A stretch of 64,000 nucleotides of DNA from the NCBI GenBank assembly GCA_029961685.1, contig JARWKL010000006.1, forward strand, positions 1,798,001 through 1,862,000. The letters are read 5' to 3'. A program made the position numbers and the translations under genes. Source of the DNA: Aristolochia californica. Lineage: Eukaryota; Streptophyta; Magnoliopsida; Piperales; Aristolochiaceae. The notes under the pieces were generated by a model. That model saw nothing but the letters and a program-made list of their open reading frames with translations, did not search any database and was not told where the DNA came from. This document shows, in pieces, positions 37,217 to 48,945 of the stretch. Position 1 is the first letter of the stretch, and each line of letters opens with the position of its first letter.

Positions 37217-37531
37217 CTGATTGACGAATCCAGAACCGATAATCCTCCCCTCAGCCGGTAGGGCACACGAACGAGGATCCTAAAAATGCAGGAGCAGAAT
37301 CGAGAAGATTGGGAAAGAAACCCGGCGAGAATGTCTCTCGAGAGAAGAAAAAAGCGGAGCACCAGGCGAAAAGCAGCCAAGCAGCGGAGAGAAAATGGAA
37401 ACAAGAAGAAGAAAAGAACCTCACTCGGAGAAATGGAGATGGAAAACTGCAGGAAATCGGGAAAAAAAAAAAAGAGCGGAAACGAGAGAGCAGGAAGAAG
37501 AGGCAAGCGTAGCGGAGCTTGGGTATTTATA
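37217..37531 (-). promoter_or_regulatory. TPP core promoter and non-coding first exon
   Basis: On the minus strand TATAAATA sits at 37531-37524, followed by about 280 nt of pyrimidine-rich sequence typical of a 5' UTR. That stretch ends in a good donor, CAATCAG|GTATTG, with the last exon base at 37217. The next supported coding exon on this strand is the TPP start at 34092, so this is most simply the TPP leader exon with a leader intron of about 3 kb. The precise cap site and the intron acceptor are not determined; further leader exons are possible. Confidence 0.6.
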
Positions 37532-37830
37532 GAGTTACGTCGCCTAAGAGACGTGCCAAACAAGGCAACACGGTTGTTGAATACGGATGACAACACCAGA
37601 AATTAGAAAATTATATATTTAGTAAAAACCTTGACACTTGACAGAGACACCTTTTTTTCTCTCTTTTTTTTTTTAAAATAATTTTATTTCATTTTTTCTA
37701 TTTTAAAAATAACACGTCATAAATAACTTAATACTGTGTCGAGGACGCGTTCGTTTCGAGTTCCGAGACTCCTCGACCTCTCAGAGCAGTGTCGGAGCCA
37801 CGGCGACAGATAACCGGAGAGAAGCCAAGA

Positions 37831-38562
37831 CACGTGGGGTCATAACAAGATGACGACACTCGTGACCGAGCGTGCAATGATATGCCACGTGGCCTACAGC
37901 AGGAGCATGGCTCCCACGTAAGGAAGGCCATGAGCTGTTGGCGAGCGACGGCGCGGTGGTTTACGACCGGCCGCCAAAACCTATCCACGTATCTCAGGGA
38001 CACGTGAGGAAATCGCCTCTCTTTAGTCGCAGGGGAGCGCGTGCAGGGGCGGTACTTCACGTGGCCCCACCGCCGAGCTGGCCCCTTAAGAGACGACTCA
38101 GTAAAATAAAAAATAAAAAAAAATTATGATAACCGTCAAGTCGCGACTAGACCGGGGCGGGCCCCACGGTTGGTTGTTGGTTGTTTCTCGGGATCTTTCG
38201 AAGCGGTCTGTCGTCAAACTTTAGGAAGGTGAACCCTCACCTTCGCCGCTCTTTTCTGGACGTAATCGATTCTCCCTTTCTCCTCCTCTTTTAACTTTCC
38301 ACGGTACCTGCGCCTTCGGAGTTCGGGTTATTATGATTCCACCAATGGGAACCGGAAAAAGAAATGCGTCACCCCGTCTAAACCGTAAACTACGCCGCGC
38401 ATGAAAGCGCTGGTATGGTACGGCCAGGAGCCACCACCTAGGATCCACGAGGCCGCCGTTGTCGCGACATGAGAAGACAAAAGAGGACGGGCCCCACGGC
38501 AGATGGCTTTTCCCTCGCTTGTAATCATTGATCTCACTAAAATAATGATGTGGCAACACGTG
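37831..38562. promoter_or_regulatory. cluster of five CACGTG G-boxes upstream of TPP
   Basis: CACGTG occurs at 37831-37836, 37886-37891, 38001-38006, 38058-38063 and 38557-38562, with related ACGT cores between them (for example 37914-37920 and 37986-37990). These lie 0.3-1.0 kb upstream of the candidate TPP TATA box. G-box and ABRE-like cores are bound by bZIP and bHLH factors such as ABFs and PIFs. Confidence 0.55.
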
Positions 38563-41500
38563 GGAAGACGGTGATGGGTGAGACAACGTGGCTCTGACTA
38601 CACTGTTTGACTCGGAGCTGACGAGGACGAAAAGAAAAACAACCTAATGAGGAACCTTCTTCCGTCTACATTCGCCTCGGAAAGCCTCGACTGGAGCCGA
38701 AAGGTCGCTTCAACCGTGGAAAAATTGGAAGAGGTTAAGCGAAGCAATTAACCGCCGGTTACGGCATTGGAGTTTCTAGAACGTCAGTGATGCTGAACCG
38801 ACCGTTTATGGCCGATCGATGATGAATCTATTCACTGCTACCGCTGGATGACGAAGAGGCTTTAGGTTTTAGTTTTTCTATTTCGTGTGCGTGCTTGGTG
38901 TTTGCTGAAAATGCCCGTGTCAGAAGGGGAGGGGGAAATTGCGATCGCTTGGTGTTCCGGTCAATGGAGGTGGGTGACGACGACCTCGCGTCATACATGA
39001 CACATGGGTGGGACCTTCCTGTTGCTTGACATGGGACGAGCTACCTCTTATCACTGCCCGTTAATGGAGGGCAGGGAGAACCTACAAGCCGCGCCTACCC
39101 AGTGCTCACCATTTGGTTCTAGAAATTTTCCAGCTGGAGAAGCATAAACAAGTCTTTTTTAATGTCAGATTACTGTTTTCTGAATAACGAGTGCCCCACG
39201 AGGCGGAGCAGCCTTTAAAGCCTTTTACTCTAATTCCAGAAATCCTCTGAAGGTTGTGAAGCTTTTCAGCATTCGGTGAGTTATTTGTCTTTTCTCGTTC
39301 CTCGTCTTCTTTAGCTTCATGCATCCAGTGGACCAGTACCCAGTACGCCTCTTTAGAATGGGATCCTACTTTCCCCACCACCCTCTTTTTTTCGTTTTTC
39401 AGGATAAATCGTAGCATTCTTCGAGTAGCCTGATTATCAGTGTCAGGGCAGAAACCAGAATTACCGTAAGGAAATTACCACAGGAGCGCCAAACAATGAA
39501 AAAGCCATAGGAATACATTGACTGAAAGAAAGGGATGGGTATAAAAGATTTATTCTCCAGCCAAGGTTTTAGAATCTAAAGAAGCGGTTGGTGGGTTGTT
39601 GCTTGCAGTGAGGTGGTTTAGTTCTATTTTAGAGTCTGATTCTCTTGAACATCATACATGTCTTTTTTATAAAGAGGTTCCAATAATCTGTACCATTTAA
39701 ATCCCACACCATATGGCAGTAGAAATAACAATTAAATTAAAACATTTGATGGGTTTAATATTATCAGCTGAGAACTTGTCTGTCTTTGTTTTCTTTCTTT
39801 ATTCAATCAACTATAACAGACTATCAGGTTCTAAAATCTGTTGCCATGTGAATCACGAATCAACAATTCGAGTTACGGAAACCCAGAATTTTATATCTGC
39901 AACTTGTAGAAATTTATGGGTATAGAAGCTCAAAATACAGAGCAAGAAGAGCAGATGATTTGCCATTTCTGACAATCTAATTACCAATATTATCTCTTCA
40001 AACTTCTGCAGCTCCTTCGGAAGCACGTATGTGAACAGAAGCAGTTTGAACTGACCTAAGAACGCACGATTTGAATTATTTAACGACAACTTGTTGACGA
40101 AATCTACTCTGTGTCTCCCCACAACACTAATCTTCCGCCTGAATCGGCTTTGAGATTGAAAAACGCACGTCCGCTTCCGTGTACATTAATTTATTGGGCT
40201 GCAACTGCTCAGGTACTTGCAGCTTTATGAGTAAACAGGATTGACAGCGGACAGAAGAGGAAGACAAAGTATTCCCATTGATGAACCAGTAAATGGTAAC
40301 AGCAGTCTACATGAGAAAGCATGCTCAGACCTTGTTAGCTTACCATTTTTATCACAGATGCAGACTTTTCTCCTTGGAGGTTCTGCTTCTTCGGCAAGAC
40401 CTGAAGTGACCGAAAGAAGAACAATTCTAACGAACAAGTGGTGGCAGGTTCCTGTGGGTTGAGCGAAAAGTTTGCTGTGGTCTGCAAGTCTGCTTAAACC
40501 TCTTGTGAGATGGTGCCCATTGCAATATTTGAAGAAATAAAATATTAGATCGTTTAAACAAATAACCTGTGATCAATTCTTATTAATTTTCAGTATCAGA
40601 TACAGTTGCAAGTTCTAATATTTTGCAGAAAGGATCACAAAAAGAGGGCTTCAAGAGGTAAGTTCCAAGTATATGTGCAGAGTTCATCATTTAAGTTCGT
40701 CAAACATGCAATAAATCTGCTTTGAACTGTTGAATTACGCGACTGTTCATCTGCCGGCTTCAAACGACCCAGTAAATGAACTTTAAAGCATTTTTCTATC
40801 TTCAGCGATCCTCTGTGGATCCCCAGAAAGGGTTATCAGTTGTTCCTTTTCCAGAAGTTGAACTTTATAAAAATCTAGTTAGTTTACTTCAGCCACAAGA
40901 ATTGAGATACTCTAGCTGCAGCTACCAAAACACGTTCCCCTTTTGAAAATCAAACAATGTAAGCTTCTGATATTTTTTTCTTAAATGATATACAAAGCAT
41001 GAGTCATGAGTCATGTGTCAGCATGTTCTGTTTTGAGGTTGACACCAATTGCTCCTCTCGGCTTGGTTATAATTATTTTCTTTGCCTTAGTTTCCCATGC
41101 AGTTTCGTCTTCAAATTTGACAAGTACAGGTCAAACAGAGAGAGGAGAGCAGATTCAGATTGTGAAGCCATTAATAACTTGGGGAGCAGGGTAGTCGTTT
41201 TTTTTTTTTTTTTTACCGATTCAAGTCAAACTTTAAACCGACAAGTAATTGTGTTTCAGTGTTTGCTTGCAGGAGAGAACTGGGCTGTTTTTTTAGTTTT
41301 TTGTATTTTTTTTTACGTTGTCTGCCAAATGTAACCAGACTTTTTTTAAATTGGTTGTCGTGAAGCATTCGAGATGGACGGAGAGGCAACAGCAGATGGT
41401 TGAGAGGGAACTCGTTTCGATTTGACGCCCACGTGGTAGCGAGTACCGACCTTTTCCGTATCAAATCAGCCCATTTGCATTTATTCTCGTCGTCGTCTTC

Positions 41501-42240
41501 CTCCGTTACCTCCAGCCAGAAGCAGGAAATTTCCTTAATAAGACTGCTGCATGGTTCTAGACAGCGAGAGTTGATTTTGACAACGTCTACGGCTTTCTGA
41601 ACAGCGTCACTTCCATCAAACCACTCAAACTGTACATCAGAAATGGACAAAACGGGAACTGTTTGGGAGGGACCCAATCCAAATGATAGCAATTATTTTT
41701 GGGTAAAACAGAGATAGCAAATGTTTCTGAGAGGAAGGCTGTCGCCTCTCCGGTCAGATAAGTCTCGTCCAGCATCACGTCCGCTTAGATGCAACTGACA
41801 AAAGAGATTCAGCTGCTTTTCTTTTTACTAGTTCGGGACTGTGGCTCTGATGGGGAGTGATAAGTGAAAACAACAGCGAAACAACTTCCGTACAGCAGCG
41901 AGCTACGACAGTAATGTCAGTATGAGGTAGAGGAGAGTAGTCTCTATTGGAACAACCAAACCATCTGCTGCACATGATTCATCATCTGTAGAGGGAGGAA
42001 GGCTCAGTTTGAACGATTGATTTGCTGCTGCTCACTAATCACTTCTCAATCGATCAGATCTTCTCGTTCATAAATCAAACTAAACTGTTCGCCTACTTTC
42101 TATCATCGTAAAAGAAGAAAAACAAAAGCAGGCGTGAGCAGCCCCAGCTAAACTTTTCTGGGTTGGCCGCGCCTTTCCGTGGCTGTCTGGAAGATATTAC
42201 AACTAGCAAGCATAGCTCGGGGAAGACGTTAGATTAGAAC
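38563..42240. other. intergenic, only unsupported ORFs
   Basis: Minus-strand frames at 39106-39417 (103 codons) and 41213-41692 (159 codons), and smaller ones at 40225-40437 and 41775-41975, have no family resemblance that I can recognise. The 159-codon frame ends in a lysine-rich stretch arising from a T-tract. One more G-box is at 41430-41435. I cannot support a gene here, though the 41.2-42.0 kb minus-strand frames are worth checking against transcripts. Confidence 0.35.
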
Positions 42241-42270
42241 TTTTCTTGTCTTCGTTGTTGCAATTGTTTG

Positions 42271-42337
42271 GGTTAACCCAAACCCAAGCCCAAGCCCAAG
42301 CCCAATCCAAATCATTAAAAAACCCATCACAGGCCCA
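42271..42337. promoter_or_regulatory. AAACCC/AGCCCA repeats and site II motif before RPB4
   Basis: AACCCAAACCCAAG is followed by several CCCAAG units and then GGCCCA at 42332-42337. Site II elements (TGGGCY) bind TCP factors and, together with telo-box-like AAACCC, are typical of plant promoters for ribosomal and other housekeeping genes. Position fits the promoter of the RPB4 gene, whose leader exon must lie between here and 42691. Confidence 0.55.
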
Positions 42338-42691
42338 ACAATGCTTCTACTCATCGGATTCCCGCTAATTTCTGCATACCCTCTTTATCTACGGCAATAT
42401 TTTCTAGGGCTCTTCAAAACTCCAAAATCAGCCCGCTTCCGCTACCTGCAACTGCCAGTCCCTGAAGGAGCTCCCGCGGTGCGTGAAGGTGCCACCTTCT
42501 ACCGAAGTTATTGTATAGCTTTTGTAGAGTTACTAGGTTTAGGTTTGCTTGCGTGTCTTTTCGTTTTTGGATGCTAGGTTTGTGTTCTGCTTTTGTGACG
42601 AGAGAGCGCGTCGGAGGTATCCTTGGAAATAGGGATTTTGACTCTTGCTTTTTTACAAAAAAACTTTGCTGCTTGTTTGTTTCACTTACAG

Positions 42692-45164
42692 ATGTCTGGA
42701 GAAGAGGATGAAAATGCAGCGGAGTTGAAGATTGGTGAAGGTTTGTATTTCTTTTCCGCTTCTCCATGCTTGGATGCTGGGAATACTTACTTTGGTGGTT
42801 CGTTACGTTTATAACACATCGTTGAAACTTTAGGACTTATCAGTTATCCAATTCCACGCCATCACTTTAATCAGTTCCACCTAAAGATAGACAATCACTT
42901 CAATGGTTTCAAAAATTTTAGTTGCGCATGAATATGGCTTCTCGATGTTTTTATTTTATTTTCAAGGAAGCCAGGTTTGAAAGTCAACATGAGAGAAAAA
43001 AAAAACTATTAGCATTTAGCGGTATCTCAGTTTAGATTAGTAAAGTGGATTATTAGGACCTGCTTTGAAAGTTTTAACCGATGGGTTCTGTTTTCCAGAA
43101 TTTTTGAAGGCCAAGTGTTTGATGAATTGTGAAGTTGCATTAATTCTGGATCGAAAATATGAGCAGCTTCAACAAATGTCTGAAGATCCTTTGAACCAAA
43201 TTTCTCAGTGAGTAGTAGATGCTATCATTGTTCAAACTGTTTATTTTCTGTTTTTAGAAGTTCTAGATATTTTTGAAATTTTAGAAATTCTCAATATTGC
43301 TGTATGATTTTGTCTGTCTTTTCGTTTTTGTCTTCATTCTTTGAGCTAACCAATTCCTTTATCAAGACTGATGGTTTAAATCTTCTTCTCTCTTCTTTCC
43401 AGAGTCTTCGAGAAGTCATTGCAATATGTGAAGCGCTTTAGCCGCTACAAAAATCCAGATGCTGTTAAACAAGTTCGAGAGTATCCTTCTTATTTGTAGT
43501 CTTATCAAGAATAATTCATCTGAACCAATCATCTTGTGGTTTCATCATTTTTGGAGTCATCAAAAAGCTCTATATATAGTAATTTTTATGAATTTTTCCT
43601 TAAACCTGCCATATTTTTTTTCTTAATGGATTTTCTCTCTTTTTTTTATCCTGCTATTGTGCTTAAATAATTGAGTTATGTGGTTGTATTCTGGAGTATT
43701 TGTTTGGCACGTTAATGATAGATGAGTTCCGAAACTAGTGCACTCCAAACTCCTAGAAGTTAAATAGAATCTGAGTTGGCAAATTCACTAAGTCATTGGA
43801 GGTTTTATTATTTAGAGAATGGTTTTAGAAAATATCAGTAGTCTTCAAATTTGAGATATGCTATTTGTTGGATTACAGTTAATATCATCTTGATATTAGT
43901 TTTGATGTTTGCTCAACGGTGATGGTTCTAGCATCTCGTGGATTCGGAAATTTTACTCCAAAGATGGCACTCTTTACAAGTACCATGATAGAACCTTTTA
44001 TTATGTGGAGGTCATAACAGAGCAAGAAAATTAAAAAAAAGATAAGTTTAGAGTCTCCTAGTAATATTTTGGAAATAAAGATTTCATGTTCAGCTTTTTC
44101 AAACAAAAAAAAAAGAAAGATTTTTTGTTCATGAATTCCAATGCTGTGTAAAGGTAATACTTGATGTGAAGCTGCTGTTATGGAGTGAGTTTTTAGATTG
44201 TGGACATAATTTTAAAAACTTATTGAGTGGGCTTTGTGATACTTTTGGCTGTTGAGGTAATATTTCTTAGTGTTTTTTCATATAGCAGCTGGTATCCATC
44301 CATAATTAGCAGCATTGAACATTTGAAGTGAGAAAATTATAGCACCAATGTAATTTCTTAACTAGAAAATGCAGGATTCTGAGTCGGCACAAGTTGGCTG
44401 AATTTGAGGTAAGTTCTGGAAATTTTGAATAAAGCAGAAGCAAGAAATTTTTGTAGAATACTATTTAAGCTTGAAGATTTTTTTTCTCCTTTTTTCAGCT
44501 TTGTGTTCTGGGCAACCTTTGTCCTGAAACTGTGGAGGAAGCAATAGCTATGGTTCCATCTCTTAAGGTAAAGTAACATGTGATGCTGTCATGCCTACAT
44601 GAAACAACGTTTCTCTCTGGTTGCATATCTCCTTTAGGTTCAGGCTACATCTGTGGTGTTTTAGTTAGATTTCAGTAGCTATGCCAAAAATAGCTACCAA
44701 CTCTTTGTGATCATTTTTGTGTATTTAGAACACATAATTTGTTGAAAATTTGTCCATTTTGGAATTGCCTAAAGGTAACTTAGACTTGATACTCAGAAAG
44801 TGAAGAGACTTACACTTGTCAGTCATGGTTCCGGCGAACTCGACAAGATACAGTTAGCTAAGTACTCATTTTTCATGACAAGCAACATGATAATCAGTCA
44901 AAAAAAAAAAAAGAACCTTCTTCATACCATGAAGTTTTCACTAGCAGTAGTCAGTTGAATAGTTTTGGGTTTTTGCCTTAATTAGTCATGTTAGCAGCTA
45001 TAGAAGACTGGCAGATAATTTTCTTGTATTTCCTGTAAGCCACTATCTCATGGTACTTGTTAATGGTAGATTTCCCCGTTTTGCAGAGCCGTGAAAGGTT
45101 TCACAACGACGAAGCAATAGAGACAATGTTGAACGACCTTTCTCTGATCAAGAAATTCGAGTAG
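42692..45164 (+). CDS. NRPB4: RNA polymerase II subunit RPB4
   Basis: Six coding exons (42692-42740, 43099-43207, 43403-43480, 44375-44408, 44499-44567, 45087-45164) encode 138 residues, the usual plant length. The start codon comes directly after the acceptor CTTACAG, so the leader is spliced. Conserved blocks include LMNCEVALILDRKYEQLQQM, KRFSRYKNPDAVKQVRE, ILSRHKLAEFELCVLGNLCP, ETVEEAIAMVPSLK and an end in IKKFE. RPB4 pairs with RPB7 to form the stalk of Pol II in the nucleus, acting in initiation and RNA processing; Pol IV and V use a different RPB4 paralogue. The protein lacks the long lysine-rich N-terminus of the NRPD4/E4 form, which supports the Pol II assignment. Confidence 0.94.
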
Positions 45165-45493
45165 CTTCAGAAGCAGGTGAAATGAAAACTCAAACAGGTT
45201 GTTATTATTGTATAGTCACTGCCCTCGCTTTTGTATAATTTTTTTTTTAAAGTATAGACAGTGTAAGGTTGAGCATGTAAAAGTTAATCAGAGAAAGTTG
45301 ATCCGATCCCATTTACTGTGCGAGGTCCCTCTTTGTCTTGTCATTTTTATTACAATATAGGTATAAAATTTTTTAATTTTGGAGAGACTGGATATCAAAT
45401 TAATTAGAACCGTTCAATTTATATAATTTTTTACTCGACAAATATGGGTTCGAACATTTGAGTTATTTGTTCATGGGTTAAATTTGAACTCGA

Positions 45494-45598
45494 AGCCCAT
45501 TTGAACAATTTAAAAATGGGTTTGGGCTGTTTCTTGCAGTTTCTGGACTTTTTGTTTTAACCGGTTCGATTACTCAAATTTTGGGCCGCATCTGGGCT
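45494..45598. promoter_or_regulatory. TGGGCY (site II-like) motifs before plastid YCED gene
   Basis: AGCCCA at 45494-45499, TGGGCT at 45523-45528, TGGGCC at 45582-45587 and TGGGCT at 45593-45598 are packed in 105 bp just upstream of the next coding sequence. Such clusters are common at genes for organelle translation and ribosome biogenesis. Confidence 0.5.
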
Positions 45599-45728
45599 TG
45601 GCCTACTCGAGAACCTCTAAGACGATGTCCAGTGTACTCTCGTTCCTAACTCGTCACTCACCTCGTCTTCTTGTTTTCTCTCTGCAAAAATCCTATCCGA
45701 TTGTTCGTTCTCCAAAACCCAGAGGCGA

Positions 45729-46692
45729 ATGGCTCTCATTTCTCCTTCAGCCAAGCGAACTTATTCCTCAAGCCCTGAGATTATTCACAGAAACTCCATC
45801 TGCTTTCCTCGCTTTAGTTTTTTGAATTGCAGATCCCTCTCAAAGCGTCAGTTTTCCTTCTCCAAGACGCTGTCCACTTCCTCCCATTTCCTCTCCGAAG
45901 CCCTAATTTCCGATTCCAGGAGAGCGCGACTTGGACCCATTTCTTCTTCTCTCCGATGTCTCGAAGACGACGAGGGCTCTCCGTGGGAAGGGGCTATAAT
46001 TTACAAGAGAGACGCTTCAGTCACGCATCTCGAGTACTGCACTACCTTGGAGAGGTTAGGTCTGGACAAGCTCTCGTCGGAGCTCTCGAAGTCCAGGGCT
46101 TCCTCGCTTGGATTAAGGGTAACAAGGACCGTAAAAGATTTCCCTCTCGGAACCCCTGTTCAGTTATCGATTGACGTCACAAGAAAGAAGAAGAAGCTCA
46201 GGCTCGATGGCATTGTCAAAACTGTGATCACTCTAGGCTGTAATAGGTACTCTTTTATGTTTGATCCTTTGCCAAAACGATCCTTTTTTCTGTTCTGTTG
46301 GGAAATTTGAACTTGTACTTTGGATGTGAAGGTGTGCAGAGCCAGCAGCGGAGGGCATATTCTCTAATTTCTCTCTCCTCCTAAGCGAGGAACCCATCAA
46401 AGAACCAGACACAATTTATCTTTTTGGAGATGACTTCAAGAGTTCCAACGGGGAAGACGAAGATGAAGATATCGATGTGGATGATCAGCTCTATTTTCCG
46501 GTGGAAGTAGACGAAATTGATATCTCAAAGCACATCAGAGATATATTACATGTGGAGATCACCATAAACGCCATATGCGACCCGAATTGTAAGGGTTTGT
46601 GTCTCAAATGTGGTGTAAATCTGAACAAGAGCAGTTGTAACTGTAGCAAGGGAGCAGTGCCCAAGAACGATAAGGTCTTCACGGAGACTTAA
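45729..46692 (+). CDS. YCED1: plastid DUF177/YCED-type rRNA accumulation protein
   Basis: Two exons (45729-46246 and 46332-46692) give 292 residues. The first 50-60 residues are Ser/Arg-rich with few acids, as in a chloroplast transit peptide. A DUF177 (YceD-like) core follows, with GTPVQLSIDVTRKKKKLRLDG in part and a DQLYFPVEVDEIDISKHIRD block. The C-terminal cysteine signature is CDPNC-KG-LCLKCG, C255, C259, C263 and C266, with CNC at 275-277. YceD/DUF177 proteins in bacteria are encoded next to rpmF, and plant members are needed for plastid 23S rRNA accumulation. An out-of-frame ATG at 45625 opens an overlapping 66-codon frame ending at 45825. The choice between plant homologues 1 and 2 is not certain. 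Confidence 0.88.
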
Positions 46693-47129
46693 AAGAGTAC
46701 CGTGCTTTCTTCTTTTGTTCTACAGTTGCAGAATCTGTAATTTCGATGATTAAAATGCGTTATGGTGGTGGATTTTGAGTACTTCGTACCCATTTATACT
46801 CGTTTGTTACCCGTTTATACCGTTCAACCTAAACAACGTAATTGCAGGCGAAAAGAGCCTTCCAGACGCTCATTTGCCTGCAAATAATCAGATCTACCTT
46901 TCCCTATCCGAAGCAGCATCTCACGGAATTTTTTATCAGTCCTCAGGACCCCTTCACAACCAAGAAAACCAACCTCCCTAGTTTCCAATGTGATTCAATA
47001 TGTCTCACATTTGGAAGTATACACATCTCCAAAAATGTGGATGTAAGGAAATGGACAAAATGAGTCTTATGATTTCTCCATGTGCATTTATTATATTCTG
47101 TTATATAGTTTTAAGTAAAACAAACACAT

Positions 47130-48660
47130 TTTAATGGTTGGTGGATTGAAGTAAAAAATTAAAGATTTTAATTAAATTAAATTGAATCATTTTACTAATT
47201 AATATATTAAATAAATTTTATTAGAATAATTAGAAGGTAATAAAATGAGCATAGATAAATAAGATTTTTAAAAATGAATTTGAGATTTTATAATACTTTA
47301 AGGTTTGAAAATATATTAAATTGATAATGAAAGGTATGAAATTGAATAGAATATAATTATTATTGGCTAAGATATATTATATAATTTATTAAAATTAAAA
47401 TTTTAAATATCTTTTTTCAATATATAATGATATATTTTTTTACTAGTTAATAAATAAAGTTTAGATTTTATTAAAATAAATACAAGGTAATTGATAAATA
47501 AGATTGTTAAAAACTAAAATAACATTTTTTTAATTTAAAATTTCAAAAATATCTTAAATGGATAATCATAAGTGTTAATCATATTTGAAGATGTTCTTTT
47601 AAATTTTCTTTTAATAAATTAAAGTTAATGAAATGTGCTTTGACAAAAAAGTTTTTTGATATCTCAAAAAATTTACTAATTATTTCTAAATTAGAAAATG
47701 TCTTAAATCTATAATAAAAAGTGTTAAATAGGTAAGAATTTTATTTTATATTTTATTTTATATTTTATTTTATATTTTATTTTATATTTTATTATTATAA
47801 ATATAATGTCACAAAAAGTGTATCGATAAATTTTATTTCTAAACTCAATAATAATTTTTAAAAATATTTTTTTAATTAAGAAATATTTTAAATCGATTAT
47901 AAATGGTGTTAAATAGGTAAGAGTAAGATTTTTTAATGAATTAATATACTTATTTTATATTTTATTATATTAAATATAAGTTAATAATTTTTTTACAATA
48001 AATTAAAATTTAATCTCTAAAATATTTTTTTTTCTATTTTTTTAATTAAATTGATAATAAAAGGTGATAAATTGATAAAGAGTAAGATTTTTAATTAATT
48101 AATATAATTTTTTAATAATTTATTATTATAAATATAAGGTAATAAAAATTGTACAAATAAATTTTATTTCTATACTCTACAAAAAATTTGAAATATTTTT
48201 TAGTTATTAAATATTTTAAATCGATAATAAATGTGTTAAACTGGTAAGAGTAAGATTTTTTAATTAATTAATATACTTATTTTATATTTTATTATTATAA
48301 ATATAACGTAGTAAAATGTATACCGATAAATTAGATTTTTAAACTCTAAAAACATTTTCTTAATATTTTTTCAATTAATAAATATATTAGATCGATAATA
48401 AAATGTATTAAATTGGTAATAGCAAGATATTTTAATTAATTAATAGACTTTTTTAATAATGTATTATTTGAAATATAAGGTAAGAAAAAGTGTAAAGATA
48501 AATTTCATTTTAAAACACTTAATTTTTTTAATACTTTTTTAATTATTTAAAATCAATAATAAAAGGTGTTAAATAGGTAAGAGTAAAATTTTTTAATTAA
48601 TTAATATACTTATTTTATTTTTATTATTTTAAATATTAGGTAATAAAAAGTGTAATCCCC
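47130..48660. repeat. AT-rich diverged tandem array, period about 165 bp
   Basis: A unit containing AGGTAAGAGTAAGATTTTTT, TTAATTAATTAATATACTTA and ATTATTATAAATATAAGGTA recurs. The TTAATTAATTAATA landmark appears near 47930, 48094, 48258, 48432 and 48592, so spacing is about 160-172 bp. Older, more diverged units extend left to about 47130. A 12-bp sub-repeat (TTTTATTTTATA) occurs 4-5 times at 47740-47793. The array fills the interval between the YCED and GT47 genes. Confidence 0.85.
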
Positions 48661-48945
48661 AACACCTTGAAAAAAAAAATATAATAAAAAAAAAAACTAA
48701 AAAGAGGAAGTCTTACAAGGAAGACGCCGCGAAGGGAGGAGATCACAGCACCGACAGCCCCTTTATTGGATTGGATCTTTCTTTCGTTTTGGCTTTTGGG
48801 GTTTTCATCTCTTTCCCCACTATCTCCACTTCCCCGCTTTTACAGATCCAATCTGGTTTTCCGTTGCATCAATCTTCTGAATTGAAATGAAATGAAATGA
48901 AAATCTACTCTGCTACATACTCTCTTTACCTCTATCCTCCTCTCC

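Noticed and set aside
37111..37596. 161-codon minus-strand frame before TPP
   Set aside because: Pyrimidine-rich leader sequence gives long S/F/L frames; a TATA box and a donor fit a non-coding exon better.
39106..39417. 103-codon minus-strand frame considered as a NAC-like fragment
   Set aside because: The words resemble NAC only superficially; the WVMHEY-type and TGxxR blocks are absent.
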